This document shows, in pieces, positions 6,893-14,470 of a DNA stretch of 28,397 bases. The stretch is from CAYSXS01 sp043817345 (GTDB lineage: Bacteria; Patescibacteriota; Patescibacteriia; UBA2196): contig JBDRGZ010000028.1 of the NCBI GenBank assembly GCA_043817345.1, positions 1 to 28,397 on the forward strand. Reading direction: 5' to 3'. A program made the position numbers and the translations under genes. The stretch's first letter is position 1. Every line of letters starts with the position of its first letter. Under the pieces are notes generated by a model. That model did not search any database. It was not told the origin of the DNA and was given only the letters and a program-made list of their open reading frames with translations.

Positions 6893-7897
6893 TTAATTTT
6901 CTTCTTTAACTTTTTGCCAAATTTCTTTTGAAATTTGTTTCATTAATTTCTTATCTTCTCTTAAAAAAGTCTTGGCTGATTCACGGCCAGCAGCTAATTT
7001 TTGGTCACCATAAAAAAATGTGGTGGCTTGTTTTTTTATTAATCCATACTTCATTCCTAAATCTAAAATATCACCAGATAAAGAAATACCTTCATTATAC
7101 ATAATATCAAATTCAGCATCTTTAAAAGGTGGGGCTATTTTATTCTTTACAATCTTTGCTTTAACCCTATTGCCAATCGTATTATCACCCATCTTAATTT
7201 GAGCTGCACGTTTCAATTGAATTCTAACTGAAGAATAAAATTTTAGAGCCATGCCACCAGTTGTAGTTTCTGGGTTACCAAAAAATACTCCGATTTTTTG
7301 TCTCGTTTGGTTTAAGAAAATTACACAAGTTTTTGTTTTAGAGATGATTGATGTCAATTTTCTTAAAGCTTGACTCATTAATCTTGCTTGTAAAGCTACA
7401 TGTCTATCACCCATTTCTCCTTCAATTTCTGCTTTAGGTGTTAAAGCTGCAACTGAATCAATCACTACTACATCCACACTATTTGATCTAACTAAAGTTT
7501 CTACAATCTCTAAAGCTTGTTCCCCTGAATCTGGTTGAGAAACTAATAAGTCATTGATATTTACACCAAGTTTTTTAGCATATTCAGGATCAAGTGCATG
7601 TTCTGCATCAACAAAAGCAGCTACACCACCTAATTTTTGCACTTCTGCTACAATATGTTGGGCTAAAGTTGTTTTTCCTGAACTTTCAGCCCCATATATC
7701 TCAATTACTCTACCGCGTGGTACACCGCCTGCCCCTAAAGCAATATCCATTGAAAGGCATCCTGTAGGAATAACTTCTACTTGCATAGTTTTAGCTTCAC
7801 CAAACCTCATTATGGCACCTTCGCCAAATTTTTCTCGTATTTGATTAACAGCATCCTGGGTTGAATCATTTTTTATTTGTTGTTCGTCTTTTGTCAT
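6893..7897 (-). CDS. recA: Recombinase RecA
   Basis: RecA filament protein for homologous recombination. The Walker A motif is GAESSGKTT, Walker B VVVIDSVAAL, loop L1 EGEMGDRHVALQARLMSQAL, and loop L2 contains FGNPETTTGGMALKFY, where the usual Asn of GGNALKF is Met. The length of 334 is compact, with a short C-terminal tail (ISKEIWQKVKEEN). No intein is seen. Unlike most genes here it has a good Shine-Dalgarno, AGGAG, seven bases before the ATG and inside the end of the RodZ-like gene, whose stop is four bases upstream, so the two are a tight operon. Confidence 0.98.
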   Translation of the reverse strand: MTKDEQQIKNDSTQDAVNQIREKFGEGAIMRFGEAKTMQVEVIPTGCLSMDIALGAGGVPRGRVIEIYGAESSGKTTLAQHIVAEVQKLGGVAAFVDAEHALDPEYAKKLGVNINDLLVSQPDSGEQALEIVETLVRSNSVDVVVIDSVAALTPKAEIEGEMGDRHVALQARLMSQALRKLTSIISKTKTCVIFLNQTRQKIGVFFGNPETTTGGMALKFYSSVRIQLKRAAQIKMGDNTIGNRVKAKIVKNKIAPPFKDAEFDIMYNEGISLSGDILDLGMKYGLIKKQATTFFYGDQKLAAGRESAKTFLREDKKLMKQISKEIWQKVKEEN

Positions 7898-7901
7898 ATT
7901 T

Positions 7902-8573
7902 TTACTCCTGTACGATTATTTCTTTAATTTTTACAGCATTTCGCGAATATCTTGTCTTCGCTTCTGTCCTTATTATATTCAAATCCGGGGACAAGTCAAG
8001 TTGTAAGCTAAAAAAACCTGTATTGTCTGGTATAATCTCTTGTGAGTTGATTTTGACCTTAGCATCACTTTCTGTTTGACCATAAATTGTATAGAACTTT
8101 TGATTAATTGTTATTGTATCTTGTGTTGGTTGTAGTATCTCTAGACTTGGTGGATTTGTAACTTGTGATACTTGAAAGATTAAATATATTACAATAATTA
8201 AAACAACTAAAATTATTGTAAATTTTTTTAATATATTAGGTAAAACAAGTAAATTAGATTTATCTACCTTTTTATTAAATTTTTTCATATCATCCCACTT
8301 ATTGTATATATTCATTTCCTTTTCTAATGTTTCATTTAATTTTGCAAATCGTACCCCCAAAACTTCCGCATATTTTTTAACAAATATCTTGATATAAAAT
8401 TCGCCTGGTAGTTTTTGCCAATCATTGTCTTCAATATATCCTAAATATTGTTTGTTAATCTTTAACTGATCTGAAAGCAAGCTTAAAGAGAGACCAGATT
8501 TTTCTCTGGCCCCTTTTAATATTTTACCAATATCTTGGTGTTCATTAATTTTCTTAGTACGAAACGCTGTCAT
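7902..8573 (-). CDS. RodZ-like HTH membrane protein
   Basis: Bitopic membrane protein of the RodZ type. Residues 13-75 form a Cro/RodZ-like HTH (IGKILKGAREKSGLSLSLLS, then IKIFVKKYAEVLGV). A basic stretch precedes one transmembrane helix at about 112-132 (FTIILVVLIIVIYLIFQVS), followed by a roughly 85-residue beta-rich extracytoplasmic domain with motifs seen in Ig-like or glucodextranase-like domains. RodZ in other bacteria tethers MreB to the membrane for shape control; here the neighbour is recA, so the role is open. The length of 223 is shorter than E. coli RodZ (337). Confidence 0.8.
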   Translation of the reverse strand: MTAFRTKKINEHQDIGKILKGAREKSGLSLSLLSDQLKINKQYLGYIEDNDWQKLPGEFYIKIFVKKYAEVLGVRFAKLNETLEKEMNIYNKWDDMKKFNKKVDKSNLLVLPNILKKFTIILVVLIIVIYLIFQVSQVTNPPSLEILQPTQDTITINQKFYTIYGQTESDAKVKINSQEIIPDNTGFFSLQLDLSPDLNIIRTEAKTRYSRNAVKIKEIIVQE

Positions 8574-8594
8574 ATATTAGTGTGTGGTGACTCG

Positions 8595-8672
8595 CGGTAC
8601 CTTCGGTACATCGCTCGCCCCGTCAGAGCTACAAAAAGCCAAGCAGTCGGCTTTTATGTTTAACGCTCTGAC
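8595..8672. repeat. GC-rich hairpin and 8-bp inverted repeat around the ftsK terminator
   Basis: GTACC-TTC-GGTAC hairpin at about 8597-8609, then GTCAGAGC (8622-8629) matched by GCTCTGAC (8665-8672), which flank the ftsK terminator. The base composition is well above the AT-rich surroundings. Confidence 0.5.
8634..8655 (-). terminator. Terminator of ftsK
   Basis: On the minus strand AAAAGCC pairs with GGCTTTT across an 8-nt loop and a T run follows, five bases beyond the ftsK stop. Confidence 0.8.
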
Positions 8673-10861
8673 TCTTCATAATCTTCATCATCATCAAAAT
8701 CTTCGTCAGACTCATCTTCAGACTCTTCTAAAATTCTATCTGCTTCTAATTCTTCCATCCTACCAATAACCTCTCTTGGTTTTGATCCTTGAGCAGGACC
8801 AACAATGCCATGGTCTTCAAGTAAATCTAAAAGCCTAGCAGCTCTAGCATAACCAATTCTAAATTTTCTTTGCAAATATGAGGCTGATGCTTTACCCATT
8901 TTAATAACTAATTCTTTTGCTTCAAGTAAAAGTTCATCATCATCTTCATAACTCCCATGACCTACTGCAGAAACACCCGTTAGTGCTGCTTTTTCTGTAA
9001 TACTTTCATCATACTCTGGTTTTCCTTTTTCTTTCAAGAACCCAACCACTCTTTCAATTTCAGCATCAGATAAAAATGCCCCCTGTAACCTTACTGGCTT
9101 AGAAAGTTCTGCTGTAATAAATAGCATATCACCGTTCCCAAGTAGTTTTTCAGCTCCACTTGTATCTAATATTGTTCTTGAATCCATTAAGGAAACTACG
9201 GAAAAAGCTATTCTGGCTGGTATGTTAGCTTTAATTAGACCAGTAATAACATTAACAGATGGGCGTTGAGTAGCTAGAACTAAATGTATTCCGACAGCTC
9301 TAGACATCTGTGCTAAACGCACAATAGCTGCTTCAATTTCTGGTCCAGCCGCAGACATTAAATCTGCCAACTCATCTACTATAATAATTAAATATGACAT
9401 TTTTTCTTTAGGACCAGTTGCATTATATGCATCAATATTCCTTTTATTTACATTAGATAAAACTTGTAATCTTCTTTCCATCTCTTTAACTGCCCACCTT
9501 AATGCGTTAATGGTCTTTTTTACATCTGTAATTACAGGACATAATAAATGTGGTATGTTGTTATACTGTGGCAATTCAACTCTTTTCGGGTCAACCATTA
9601 TAAATTTTAAATCATCAGGTTGGTTTTGATAAAGTAAAGAAATGATAATGGAATTAATACCAACAGTTTTACCTGAGCCAGTCGCCCCAGCAATTAAAAG
9701 ATGAGGCATCTTACCTAAATCAGCTAGCCAAGGTTTTCCACTTACATCCTTACCAATTGCCATTGATAAATTTGTTTTACGATTTTTAAAAAGATCCGAA
9801 ATCAAAGTTTCTTTTAAAGATACCAGAGCATTTTTTTGATTTGGCACTTCAACACCAATTAAAGATTTACCTGGGATAGGTGCTTCAATCCTAATTGGAT
9901 GAGCAGCCAAAGCTAAAGCTAAATCATTATTCAATGTTGTAATCTGTGAAACCTTAACACCAGAAGCTGGCTTAAATGTATACTGTGTAACTGTTGGTCC
10001 AACAGATACTTCTCCCATCTCAACATTAATTCCAAAATGCTCTAAAGTTTTCTGAATTATCTCTTGATTGATTTTAATATTCCCTGAAGTAGGTGCCTCT
10101 TTTTTATCACTTAAAAGATCTAAAGGTAAATCTATCTTGGGTAATATTTTTTTACTCTTAGGAAACATTTCTTTTTGTGTTTTATCTCCATCTTCAATTT
10201 CTCTAAACTCTTCATATTCTTCCTCTCCCGAGAACTCTGGATCAATTTCTTTTTGTTCAAACCCGATATCATCAATTGACCCTTCTTCTAAATAGCCTTC
10301 ATCTTTAGAAGCAAGTTTTTCTTTCAACCAAGAAAAAGATGGCAAACGAAGACTTTCAAAAATACCTGTTATTGTTTTCTCAAAAAACAAAAGTAAAGAA
10401 ATACAAAAAAGTAAAAGCAATACAATAGTAGCTAACCACATTCCCCCTATTTGTAAAAAAGGCCAGGATATAAAGTAGCCCAATAAACCACCACCAATCC
10501 CTTCACTGGCAATCTCAAAACCACTCCTGGTGTTTTTGATAAATAAACTAAAGATGCCTGAATATGAAATGGTGAATAAAAATATACCCAACCATCTATA
10601 CCCTGATATGTCTTTTTTTTCTTTAACTGCTAGAAAATATCCTGAAACAGCTAAAATAACTGGCCAAAACCACCAACCCCAACCAAATAGATACTGCCAC
10701 ATAGCATCTAAAACTTCCCAAAACTTACCTGGCACACCAAACATGGCTATAGCAGAAGTAGCAGCCAAAAAGAATATGAATAAAACAAATACATCCCTCT
10801 TTATATTGGGAGGTATGTTTGAAACCATATTTTTTAACCTTTTTTTACGATATCGGGCCAT
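8660..10861 (-). CDS. ftsK: DNA translocase FtsK/SpoIIIE
   Basis: Septum-located ATP-driven DNA pump that clears chromosomes during division. The N-terminal region (about 25-170) has four or five hydrophobic helices, then an acidic linker (about 185-240). The alpha/beta motor domain carries Walker A GATGSGKTVG and Walker B LIIIVDELADLM with the Arg-rich AQMSRAVGIHLVLATQRPS. The C-terminal winged-helix gamma domain (GKASASYLQRKFRIGYARAA) reads orienting sequences. The acidic tail is DESDEDFDDDEDYEESER. The length of 733 is complete, with a shorter linker than E. coli. It starts in CATACATATG. Confidence 0.97.
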   Translation of the reverse strand: MARYRKKRLKNMVSNIPPNIKRDVFVLFIFFLAATSAIAMFGVPGKFWEVLDAMWQYLFGWGWWFWPVILAVSGYFLAVKEKKDISGYRWLGIFLFTISYSGIFSLFIKNTRSGFEIASEGIGGGLLGYFISWPFLQIGGMWLATIVLLLLFCISLLLFFEKTITGIFESLRLPSFSWLKEKLASKDEGYLEEGSIDDIGFEQKEIDPEFSGEEEYEEFREIEDGDKTQKEMFPKSKKILPKIDLPLDLLSDKKEAPTSGNIKINQEIIQKTLEHFGINVEMGEVSVGPTVTQYTFKPASGVKVSQITTLNNDLALALAAHPIRIEAPIPGKSLIGVEVPNQKNALVSLKETLISDLFKNRKTNLSMAIGKDVSGKPWLADLGKMPHLLIAGATGSGKTVGINSIIISLLYQNQPDDLKFIMVDPKRVELPQYNNIPHLLCPVITDVKKTINALRWAVKEMERRLQVLSNVNKRNIDAYNATGPKEKMSYLIIIVDELADLMSAAGPEIEAAIVRLAQMSRAVGIHLVLATQRPSVNVITGLIKANIPARIAFSVVSLMDSRTILDTSGAEKLLGNGDMLFITAELSKPVRLQGAFLSDAEIERVVGFLKEKGKPEYDESITEKAALTGVSAVGHGSYEDDDELLLEAKELVIKMGKASASYLQRKFRIGYARAARLLDLLEDHGIVGPAQGSKPREVIGRMEELEADRILEESEDESDEDFDDDEDYEESER

Positions 10862-10909
10862 ATGTATGTCTATATATATTTTAACAAAAAAATACTAAAA
10901 GTTAAAGAC

Positions 10910-10938
10910 TTGCTTTTATAGAGGAAATGGGCTAGAAT
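10910..10938 (+). promoter_or_regulatory. Promoter of rpmF-nusB
   Basis: TTGCTT (10910-10915), a 17-bp spacer and TAGAAT (10933-10938). The leader to the rpmF ATG is about 31 nt and has no Shine-Dalgarno. Confidence 0.7.
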
Positions 10939-10975
10939 ATATTTAAATATAGTACTAAATTATACACAAAAAATT

Positions 10976-11218
10976 ATGAAACCAAAGAAAAGACACACAA
11001 AGTCACGTTCAAGAAAAAGAAAGTCAGCTATTAGTCTAAAACCTACAACATTGTCTGCCTGCCCAAAATGTAAAAAACCCTTAAAACCTCACACAGCTTG
11101 TTCTTTTTGTGGCACATATAAAGAGAAGAAGGTTTTAAAAATTAGAATTAAAAAAGCAGATAGAAAGAAAAAGATGAAAGAAGAAAAAAAAGAAAAGAAA
11201 CAAGAAAAAAAGAAATAA
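10976..11218 (+). CDS. rpmF: 50S ribosomal protein bL32
   Basis: Large-subunit protein bL32. It begins MKPKKRHTKSRSRKRKS (family pattern P-K-x-R-x-S-x-S-R-x-x-x-R) and has the four-cysteine zinc site CPKC and CSFC at residues 29-47. The C-terminus is an unusual Lys/Glu-only tail of about 20 residues, giving 80 residues against about 57-60 usual. nusB follows after three bases. Zinc binding is inferred from the intact cysteines. Confidence 0.94.
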   Translation: MKPKKRHTKSRSRKRKSAISLKPTTLSACPKCKKPLKPHTACSFCGTYKEKKVLKIRIKKADRKKKMKEEKKEKKQEKKK

Positions 11219-11221
11219 CAT

Positions 11222-11653
11222 ATGTCCAACAGACACCTTTCAAGAACAATAGCAATGCAAACACTTTATGAGTGGGATTTTAATCACCGCTCACAAAAAC
11301 TTCAAACTGTTTTGGAACATAGTATTCGCGAACAAGGAGTTGGTTTACAAGATACCTCTTTCATCGAAGCTTTAGTTAAAGGGGTAACAAAAAACCTAAA
11401 TGATATTGATGAGATTATTACAAAATATGCACCTGATTGGCCTATTGAAAAAATGACTGTAGTTGACCGTAATGTTTTACGTTTAGGAATTTATGAATTA
11501 AAATTTACTGAAAACAAAATACCACCAAAGGTCGTAATTAATGAAGCCATTGAAATGGCTAAAACATTTGGTGGTGATTCTTCTGGAAAATTTATTAATG
11601 GTGTATTAGGGGCGATATATGGAAAAATGGAAGAAGAAACTCCAGAAGAATAA
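11222..11653 (+). CDS. nusB: Transcription antitermination factor NusB
   Basis: All-helical NusB, which with NusE binds boxA in rRNA leaders and promotes antitermination. Signature segments are RHLSRTIAMQTLYEWDFN, VDRNVLRLGIYELKF and PPKVVINEAIEMAKTFGGD, then SGKFINGVLGAI. The length of 143 is normal. It starts in ACATATG three bases after rpmF. Another Nus factor, nusA, lies in this window at 17509-18852. Confidence 0.97.
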   Translation: MSNRHLSRTIAMQTLYEWDFNHRSQKLQTVLEHSIREQGVGLQDTSFIEALVKGVTKNLNDIDEIITKYAPDWPIEKMTVVDRNVLRLGIYELKFTENKIPPKVVINEAIEMAKTFGGDSSGKFINGVLGAIYGKMEEETPEE

Positions 11654-11748
11654 AACAAAGAAAATAACTAACAATTAATAATCTAATTTCCAAATAATTT
11701 CAAAATACTTATTTTCGAGCAAGTAAGTGAAATGAAAGCCTTGATTGG

Positions 11749-11803
11749 GTTTATATTTCCGAGCGAGCGAAGAAAATATAGGGCTAGTATCCTATATTTG
11801 AAT
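11749..11803. repeat. Imperfect hairpins between nusB and rnc
   Basis: TATATTT...AAATATA around a GC-rich core CCGAGCGAGCG, followed by ATAGG...CCTAT. No T run suits a terminator. I see no other signal in the rest of the 179-bp gap. Confidence 0.35.
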
Positions 11804-11832
11804 TTGTTTAGAGTTTAGAATCTTATAAAACT

Positions 11833-12531
11833 ATGTCAGATTTCTTAAAACTAGAAAAAAAGATAAAAGTTACTTTTAAAAATAAAGAATTATTACAACA
11901 ATCATTAATTCACAGATCATATATAAACGAACATTCCTCTACGGGGATGGAACACAATGAGCGTTTAGAATTTTTAGGCGATGCTGTTTTAGAATTAATC
12001 GTAACAGAGTATTTATATAAAAAATATCCAAACCCTGAAGGTGAATTAACAAATTGGCGTGCAGCATTAGTTAATTCAAAAATGTTAGCTCAAGTATCAC
12101 ATGAGCTAAAAATTGAAGATTATCTTTTCTTGTCAAAAGGTGAATCTAAAGATAAAAACGAAAAAGCAAGAAACTACATATTAGCCAATGCAATGGAAGC
12201 AATCATCGGAGCTATTTATCTAGATCAGGGTTGGGACAAAGCTAGCGAATTCATCACAAACAATATCCTAATAAAATTACCTAATATCCTTAAAAACAAG
12301 TTATATATAGATGCCAAATCTCTTTTTCAGGAAATGGCTCAAGAAAAAACAGGAACTACACCATCTTATCAAGTAATGTCTGAATCTGGTCCAGATCATG
12401 AAAAAACCTTTATAATTGGTGTATATTTAGAAGACGAACTGGTAGCAGAAGGAAAAGGAACATCTAAACAAGAAGCTCAAATGGATGCCGCCCAAAAAGG
12501 TTTAGATGCTAAAAAATGGGAAAATCTTTGA
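11833..12531 (+). CDS. rnc: Ribonuclease III
   Basis: Double-strand-specific endoribonuclease for rRNA and mRNA processing. The catalytic domain (1-150) contains the signature NERLEFLGDAVLELIVTEYL, including the acidic metal ligands, and the second acidic cluster NAMEAIIGAIYLDQG. The dsRNA-binding domain (about 160-230) has KSLFQEMAQEKTGTTPSY and GKGTSKQEAQMDAAQKGL. The length of 232 is complete. The start context is AAAACTATG. Its stop codon overlaps the -35 box of the next promoter. Confidence 0.97.
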   Translation: MSDFLKLEKKIKVTFKNKELLQQSLIHRSYINEHSSTGMEHNERLEFLGDAVLELIVTEYLYKKYPNPEGELTNWRAALVNSKMLAQVSHELKIEDYLFLSKGESKDKNEKARNYILANAMEAIIGAIYLDQGWDKASEFITNNILIKLPNILKNKLYIDAKSLFQEMAQEKTGTTPSYQVMSESGPDHEKTFIIGVYLEDELVAEGKGTSKQEAQMDAAQKGLDAKKWENL

Positions 12532-12556
12532 CAAGAGTGAAAAATTATGCTATACT
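12528..12556 (+). promoter_or_regulatory. Consensus promoter before the small membrane protein
   Basis: TTGACA (12528-12533), a 17-bp spacer and TATACT (12551-12556) with extended TGC. The -35 box overlaps the rnc stop. The predicted start near 12563 is only about six bases before a terminator-like hairpin. Confidence 0.8.
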
Positions 12557-12568
12557 TATATTGTAATA

Positions 12569-12597
12569 AAGAAGTATTTTGTTCATACTTCTTTTTT
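12569..12597 (+). terminator. Terminator/attenuator hairpin in leader
   Basis: AAGAAGTAT pairs perfectly with ATACTTCTT around TTTGTTC, then four more T. It can terminate rnc and would also stop transcripts from the promoter just upstream unless regulated. Confidence 0.8.
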
Positions 12598-12627
12598 AAT
12601 ACAAAAATATATACAAAAACAAAAAAT

Positions 12628-12924
12628 ATGCATTCCAATTATAATCAAACGTGGAAAAACGTCTGTGCAGACAATCAATGGCTGTGTGATGATAAAAATA
12701 CAGGAATTCACACATTCAAGCTATTTATGGAGATAATAATCTCTCTATTCGTCGTTGTTATCGTGGCATTAGTTTTAAGCTGGATAGACAATAAAGTATC
12801 ATACCAACAACCAGTAGAACATGATGATATACCAACATATACAGAACATGCAGACCAAAGATTTATTAGAGACTTCTTCCAAGCTGGATATTTAGATAAA
12901 AATATTACTTTAAGCTTAAAATAA
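12628..12924 (+). CDS. Small single-pass membrane protein, unknown function
   Basis: 98 residues from the ATG at 12628. An earlier in-frame ATG at 12547 is rejected because it would translate through the terminator hairpin. The N-terminus is hydrophilic (MHSNYNQTWKNVCADNQWLC), one transmembrane helix runs at about 31-51 (FMEIIISLFVVVIVALVLSW), and an acidic tail ends in FFQAGYLDKNITLSLK. I do not recognise a family. The last 20 or so codons and the terminator have a decayed copy at 14172-14295, so the gene was once duplicated. Expression may be governed by the leader hairpin. Confidence 0.7.
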   Translation: MHSNYNQTWKNVCADNQWLCDDKNTGIHTFKLFMEIIISLFVVVIVALVLSWIDNKVSYQQPVEHDDIPTYTEHADQRFIRDFFQAGYLDKNITLSLK

Positions 12925-12947
12925 ATTAAAATATACTTTAAATCCTC

Positions 12948-12968
12948 ACAACCCGTAAGGGTTGTTTT
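12948..12968 (+). terminator. Terminator of the small membrane protein gene
   Basis: ACAACCC-GTAA-GGGTTGT followed by T residues. Confidence 0.85.
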
Positions 12969-13003
12969 AATTTTGCCAGCTACTTCTTTAGAAACAATAC
13001 CTA

Positions 13004-13297
13004 TTAATTCTCTCTGTTAAATTTTGTCCTGTTAATTTCTTCTAAAAAATCTAAAGTTGTTTTAACTGCCGGATTTTGAGTATTTTCCAACACAACCTTA
13101 TCGCCAAATTTCTTAATTAAAGAACTTAAAAACTCATCTCCCCAAGAAGGAGAAAAAACATCAACCCCCTCAAAATCAACTTTTATTTTTTCATTATCCT
13201 TTAGATCAGACAGTGACGGCAAAAAAGCAGCAAACGCCTCTCCGCCAACCATTCTGCCATTTAACAGAGTTCCAAATTTTTTTAAATAAATAGTCAT
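13004..13297 (-). CDS. STAS-like (DUF4325-type) protein
   Basis: 97-residue protein resembling the STAS-like DUF4325 family, related in fold to anti-sigma-factor antagonists. It runs MTIYLKKFGTLLNGRMVGGE, a core strand KIKVDFEGVDVFSPSW, then GDEFLSSLIKKFGDKVVLE and a helix TTLDFLEEI. Serines of FSPSW lie where classical STAS proteins have the phosphorylated serine (inferred). It starts seven bases after the stop of the HTH-GHKL gene, so the two form an operon resembling RsbW/RsbV partner pairs. Not a classical SpoIIAA. The target is unknown. Confidence 0.78.
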   Translation of the reverse strand: MTIYLKKFGTLLNGRMVGGEAFAAFLPSLSDLKDNEKIKVDFEGVDVFSPSWGDEFLSSLIKKFGDKVVLENTQNPAVKTTLDFLEEINRTKFNREN

Positions 13298-13304
13298 AAA
13301 AACA

Positions 13305-14045
13305 TTAAAACTTAATTAACACTAAACACCCCGTAATTTTAACAGATGATTTTTGGATATTTAAATTTAAATCATCTTTTTTAATTTTTAATTTTGCATC
13401 ACCTGTTTGAAAAAATAATTCCATTTCATTAGTAGTTACCATTTTCCTTACATATTTTAAGCCGTTTCCTCGGGCTTCTGGCGATCTTCCGGAAATTACT
13501 TCGGTAAAAGCTGTTTCTAAAGCATCTAAATTATTATTTAATTCTGGTTTAACTTTTTTTAAAGTTTTTAGAACTCCCTGACCCCTGTCTGCTAAAACAA
13601 TTTTCCTTGCTGTTAAATTATAGGCAAAGAACAACCCCATTACATCTGGCCAATTACCAAAATTATGAGCAAAAGAATTATCACCAATTTCTCCAACTAT
13701 ACTAATAATCGAAAAATAGTTATCTTTTAATTTTTTCATCTTGCTTAATTCTTCTTTTAACCGAATTAATCTTGCCTGAAAAATAGGACTTTCTTTACAA
13801 TAAAATTCAGGCCTAGGATCGCTCCCTGTATTTTCTAAAACCCAACTTCTTGCTATTTTAAAGGTATCTTTTATGTTTTTTTTCATATATTTTTCAATTT
13901 TTTCTTTTTTATAGTATCTATAATTATTTTTTCCACGAACAGAAGTAAGACGTCTTGTTTTATCCCAACGACGCATTGTGTCAATAGAAACCCCAATTTG
14001 TTTTGTAGCTTCACCAATTGTTATTAATTCTTGATTAAAATCCAT
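13305..14045 (-). CDS. MerR-type HTH fused to a GHKL ATPase (anti-sigma-like)
   Basis: Residues 1-57 form a MerR/excisionase-type HTH (ITIGEATKQIGVSIDTMRRW, wing NNYRYYKKEKIEKYM). After a linker a GHKL (HSP90/histidine-kinase/RsbW) ATP-binding domain spans about 95-246, with N-box GEIGDNSFAH, G1 box LADRGQGV and G2 box ARGNGLKYV. There is no H-box, TM segment or receiver, so it is not a normal histidine kinase. Coupled to the downstream STAS-like gene, it suggests a DNA-binding switch controlled by nucleotide and an antagonist. Its promoter carries three copies of a 12-bp repeat, so autoregulation is likely. Confidence 0.82.
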   Translation of the reverse strand: MDFNQELITIGEATKQIGVSIDTMRRWDKTRRLTSVRGKNNYRYYKKEKIEKYMKKNIKDTFKIARSWVLENTGSDPRPEFYCKESPIFQARLIRLKEELSKMKKLKDNYFSIISIVGEIGDNSFAHNFGNWPDVMGLFFAYNLTARKIVLADRGQGVLKTLKKVKPELNNNLDALETAFTEVISGRSPEARGNGLKYVRKMVTTNEMELFFQTGDAKLKIKKDDLNLNIQKSSVKITGCLVLIKF

Positions 14046-14057
14046 ATTATTTTTAAA

Positions 14058-14134
14058 ACCCTATGCAAATATATATAAAACTATATGTATCTTAATTATA
14101 CACCCTATGTAAAATCTTGTCAACCCTATGCAAA
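14058..14134 (-). promoter_or_regulatory. Consensus promoter with three 12-bp operator-like repeats
   Basis: On the minus strand TTGACA (14118-14123) and TATAAT (14095-14100) are perfect consensus with a 17-bp spacer. Three direct repeats TTTRCATAGGGT occur at 14123-14134 (abutting the -35), 14102-14113 (inside the spacer) and 14058-14069 (in the leader), stepped 21 and 44 bp, i.e. about two and four helical turns. The layout suits a repressor or activator on one DNA face, most likely the adjacent HTH protein. Confidence 0.85.
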
Positions 14135-14171
14135 ACCATCTTTTACCCCCACTAAGGGTCCGACGGCTTAT

Positions 14172-14246
14172 ATTAGTCAATATTTTATTCAAAATTTCTT
14201 CAAAGCTAAGTATTTAAATAAAAACACCGCTTTAAGCTTAAAATAA
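14172..14246 (+). pseudogene. Decayed 3' copy of the small membrane protein gene
   Basis: Reads ISQYFIQNFFKAKYLNKNTA then LSLK and a stop, matching the end of the 12628-12924 protein at 14 of 22 positions. The 24 bases around the stop codon are identical (12908-12931 and 14230-14253) and a similar terminator follows. No start codon, promoter or transmembrane part is preserved. Confidence 0.75.
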
Positions 14247-14274
14247 ATTAAAACATATTTATATATACAATTTT

Positions 14275-14295
14275 ACAACCTTTGGGTTGTTTTTT
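14275..14295 (+). terminator. Terminator copy after the pseudogene
   Basis: ACAACC-TTTG-GGTTGT then TTTTT; a shortened counterpart of the terminator at 12948-12968. Confidence 0.7.
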
Positions 14296-14331
14296 CAAAC
14301 CAAAAACACCAAAAAATTAATTTGGGGCTTT

Positions 14332-14406
14332 TGGAGCGGGTGAGCGGAATCGAACCGCCATCTTTAGATTGGCAACCTAATATAATAACCATTATACTAC
14401 ACCCGC
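14332..14406 (-). tRNA. tRNA-Gly (GCC)
   Basis: A 75-nt minus-strand cloverleaf with encoded CCA. The acceptor stem is GCGGGTG/CACCCGC with discriminator T, the anticodon stem TTAGG/TCTAA-type encloses loop TTGCCAA (anticodon GCC), and the T arm is GGCGG-TTCGATT-CCGCT. A possible promoter, TTGTTA-17 bp-TAAAAT (14416-14444), lies just upstream but coincides with a terminator-like hairpin, so I hold it loosely. Confidence 0.95.
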
Positions 14407-14420
14407 AACTTATTAATTTT

Positions 14421-14439
14421 AAAAATCCCTTTTGGGACT
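14421..14439 (-). terminator. Possible terminator after the DUF167 gene
   Basis: On the minus strand AGTCCC-AAAA-GGGATT with a T run. The stem is short, and the hairpin sits within the possible tRNA-Gly promoter spacer. Confidence 0.5.
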
Positions 14440-14470
14440 AACAATATGTTAACAAAATATTATATATTAA

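Noticed and set aside
12547..12627. Longer start of the small membrane protein
   Set aside because: It would translate through the terminator hairpin and lies upstream of or at the transcription start.
13305..14045. Ordinary sensor histidine kinase
   Set aside because: No H-box, dimerisation helix, membrane segment or response regulator; the GHKL domain is joined to a MerR-type HTH.
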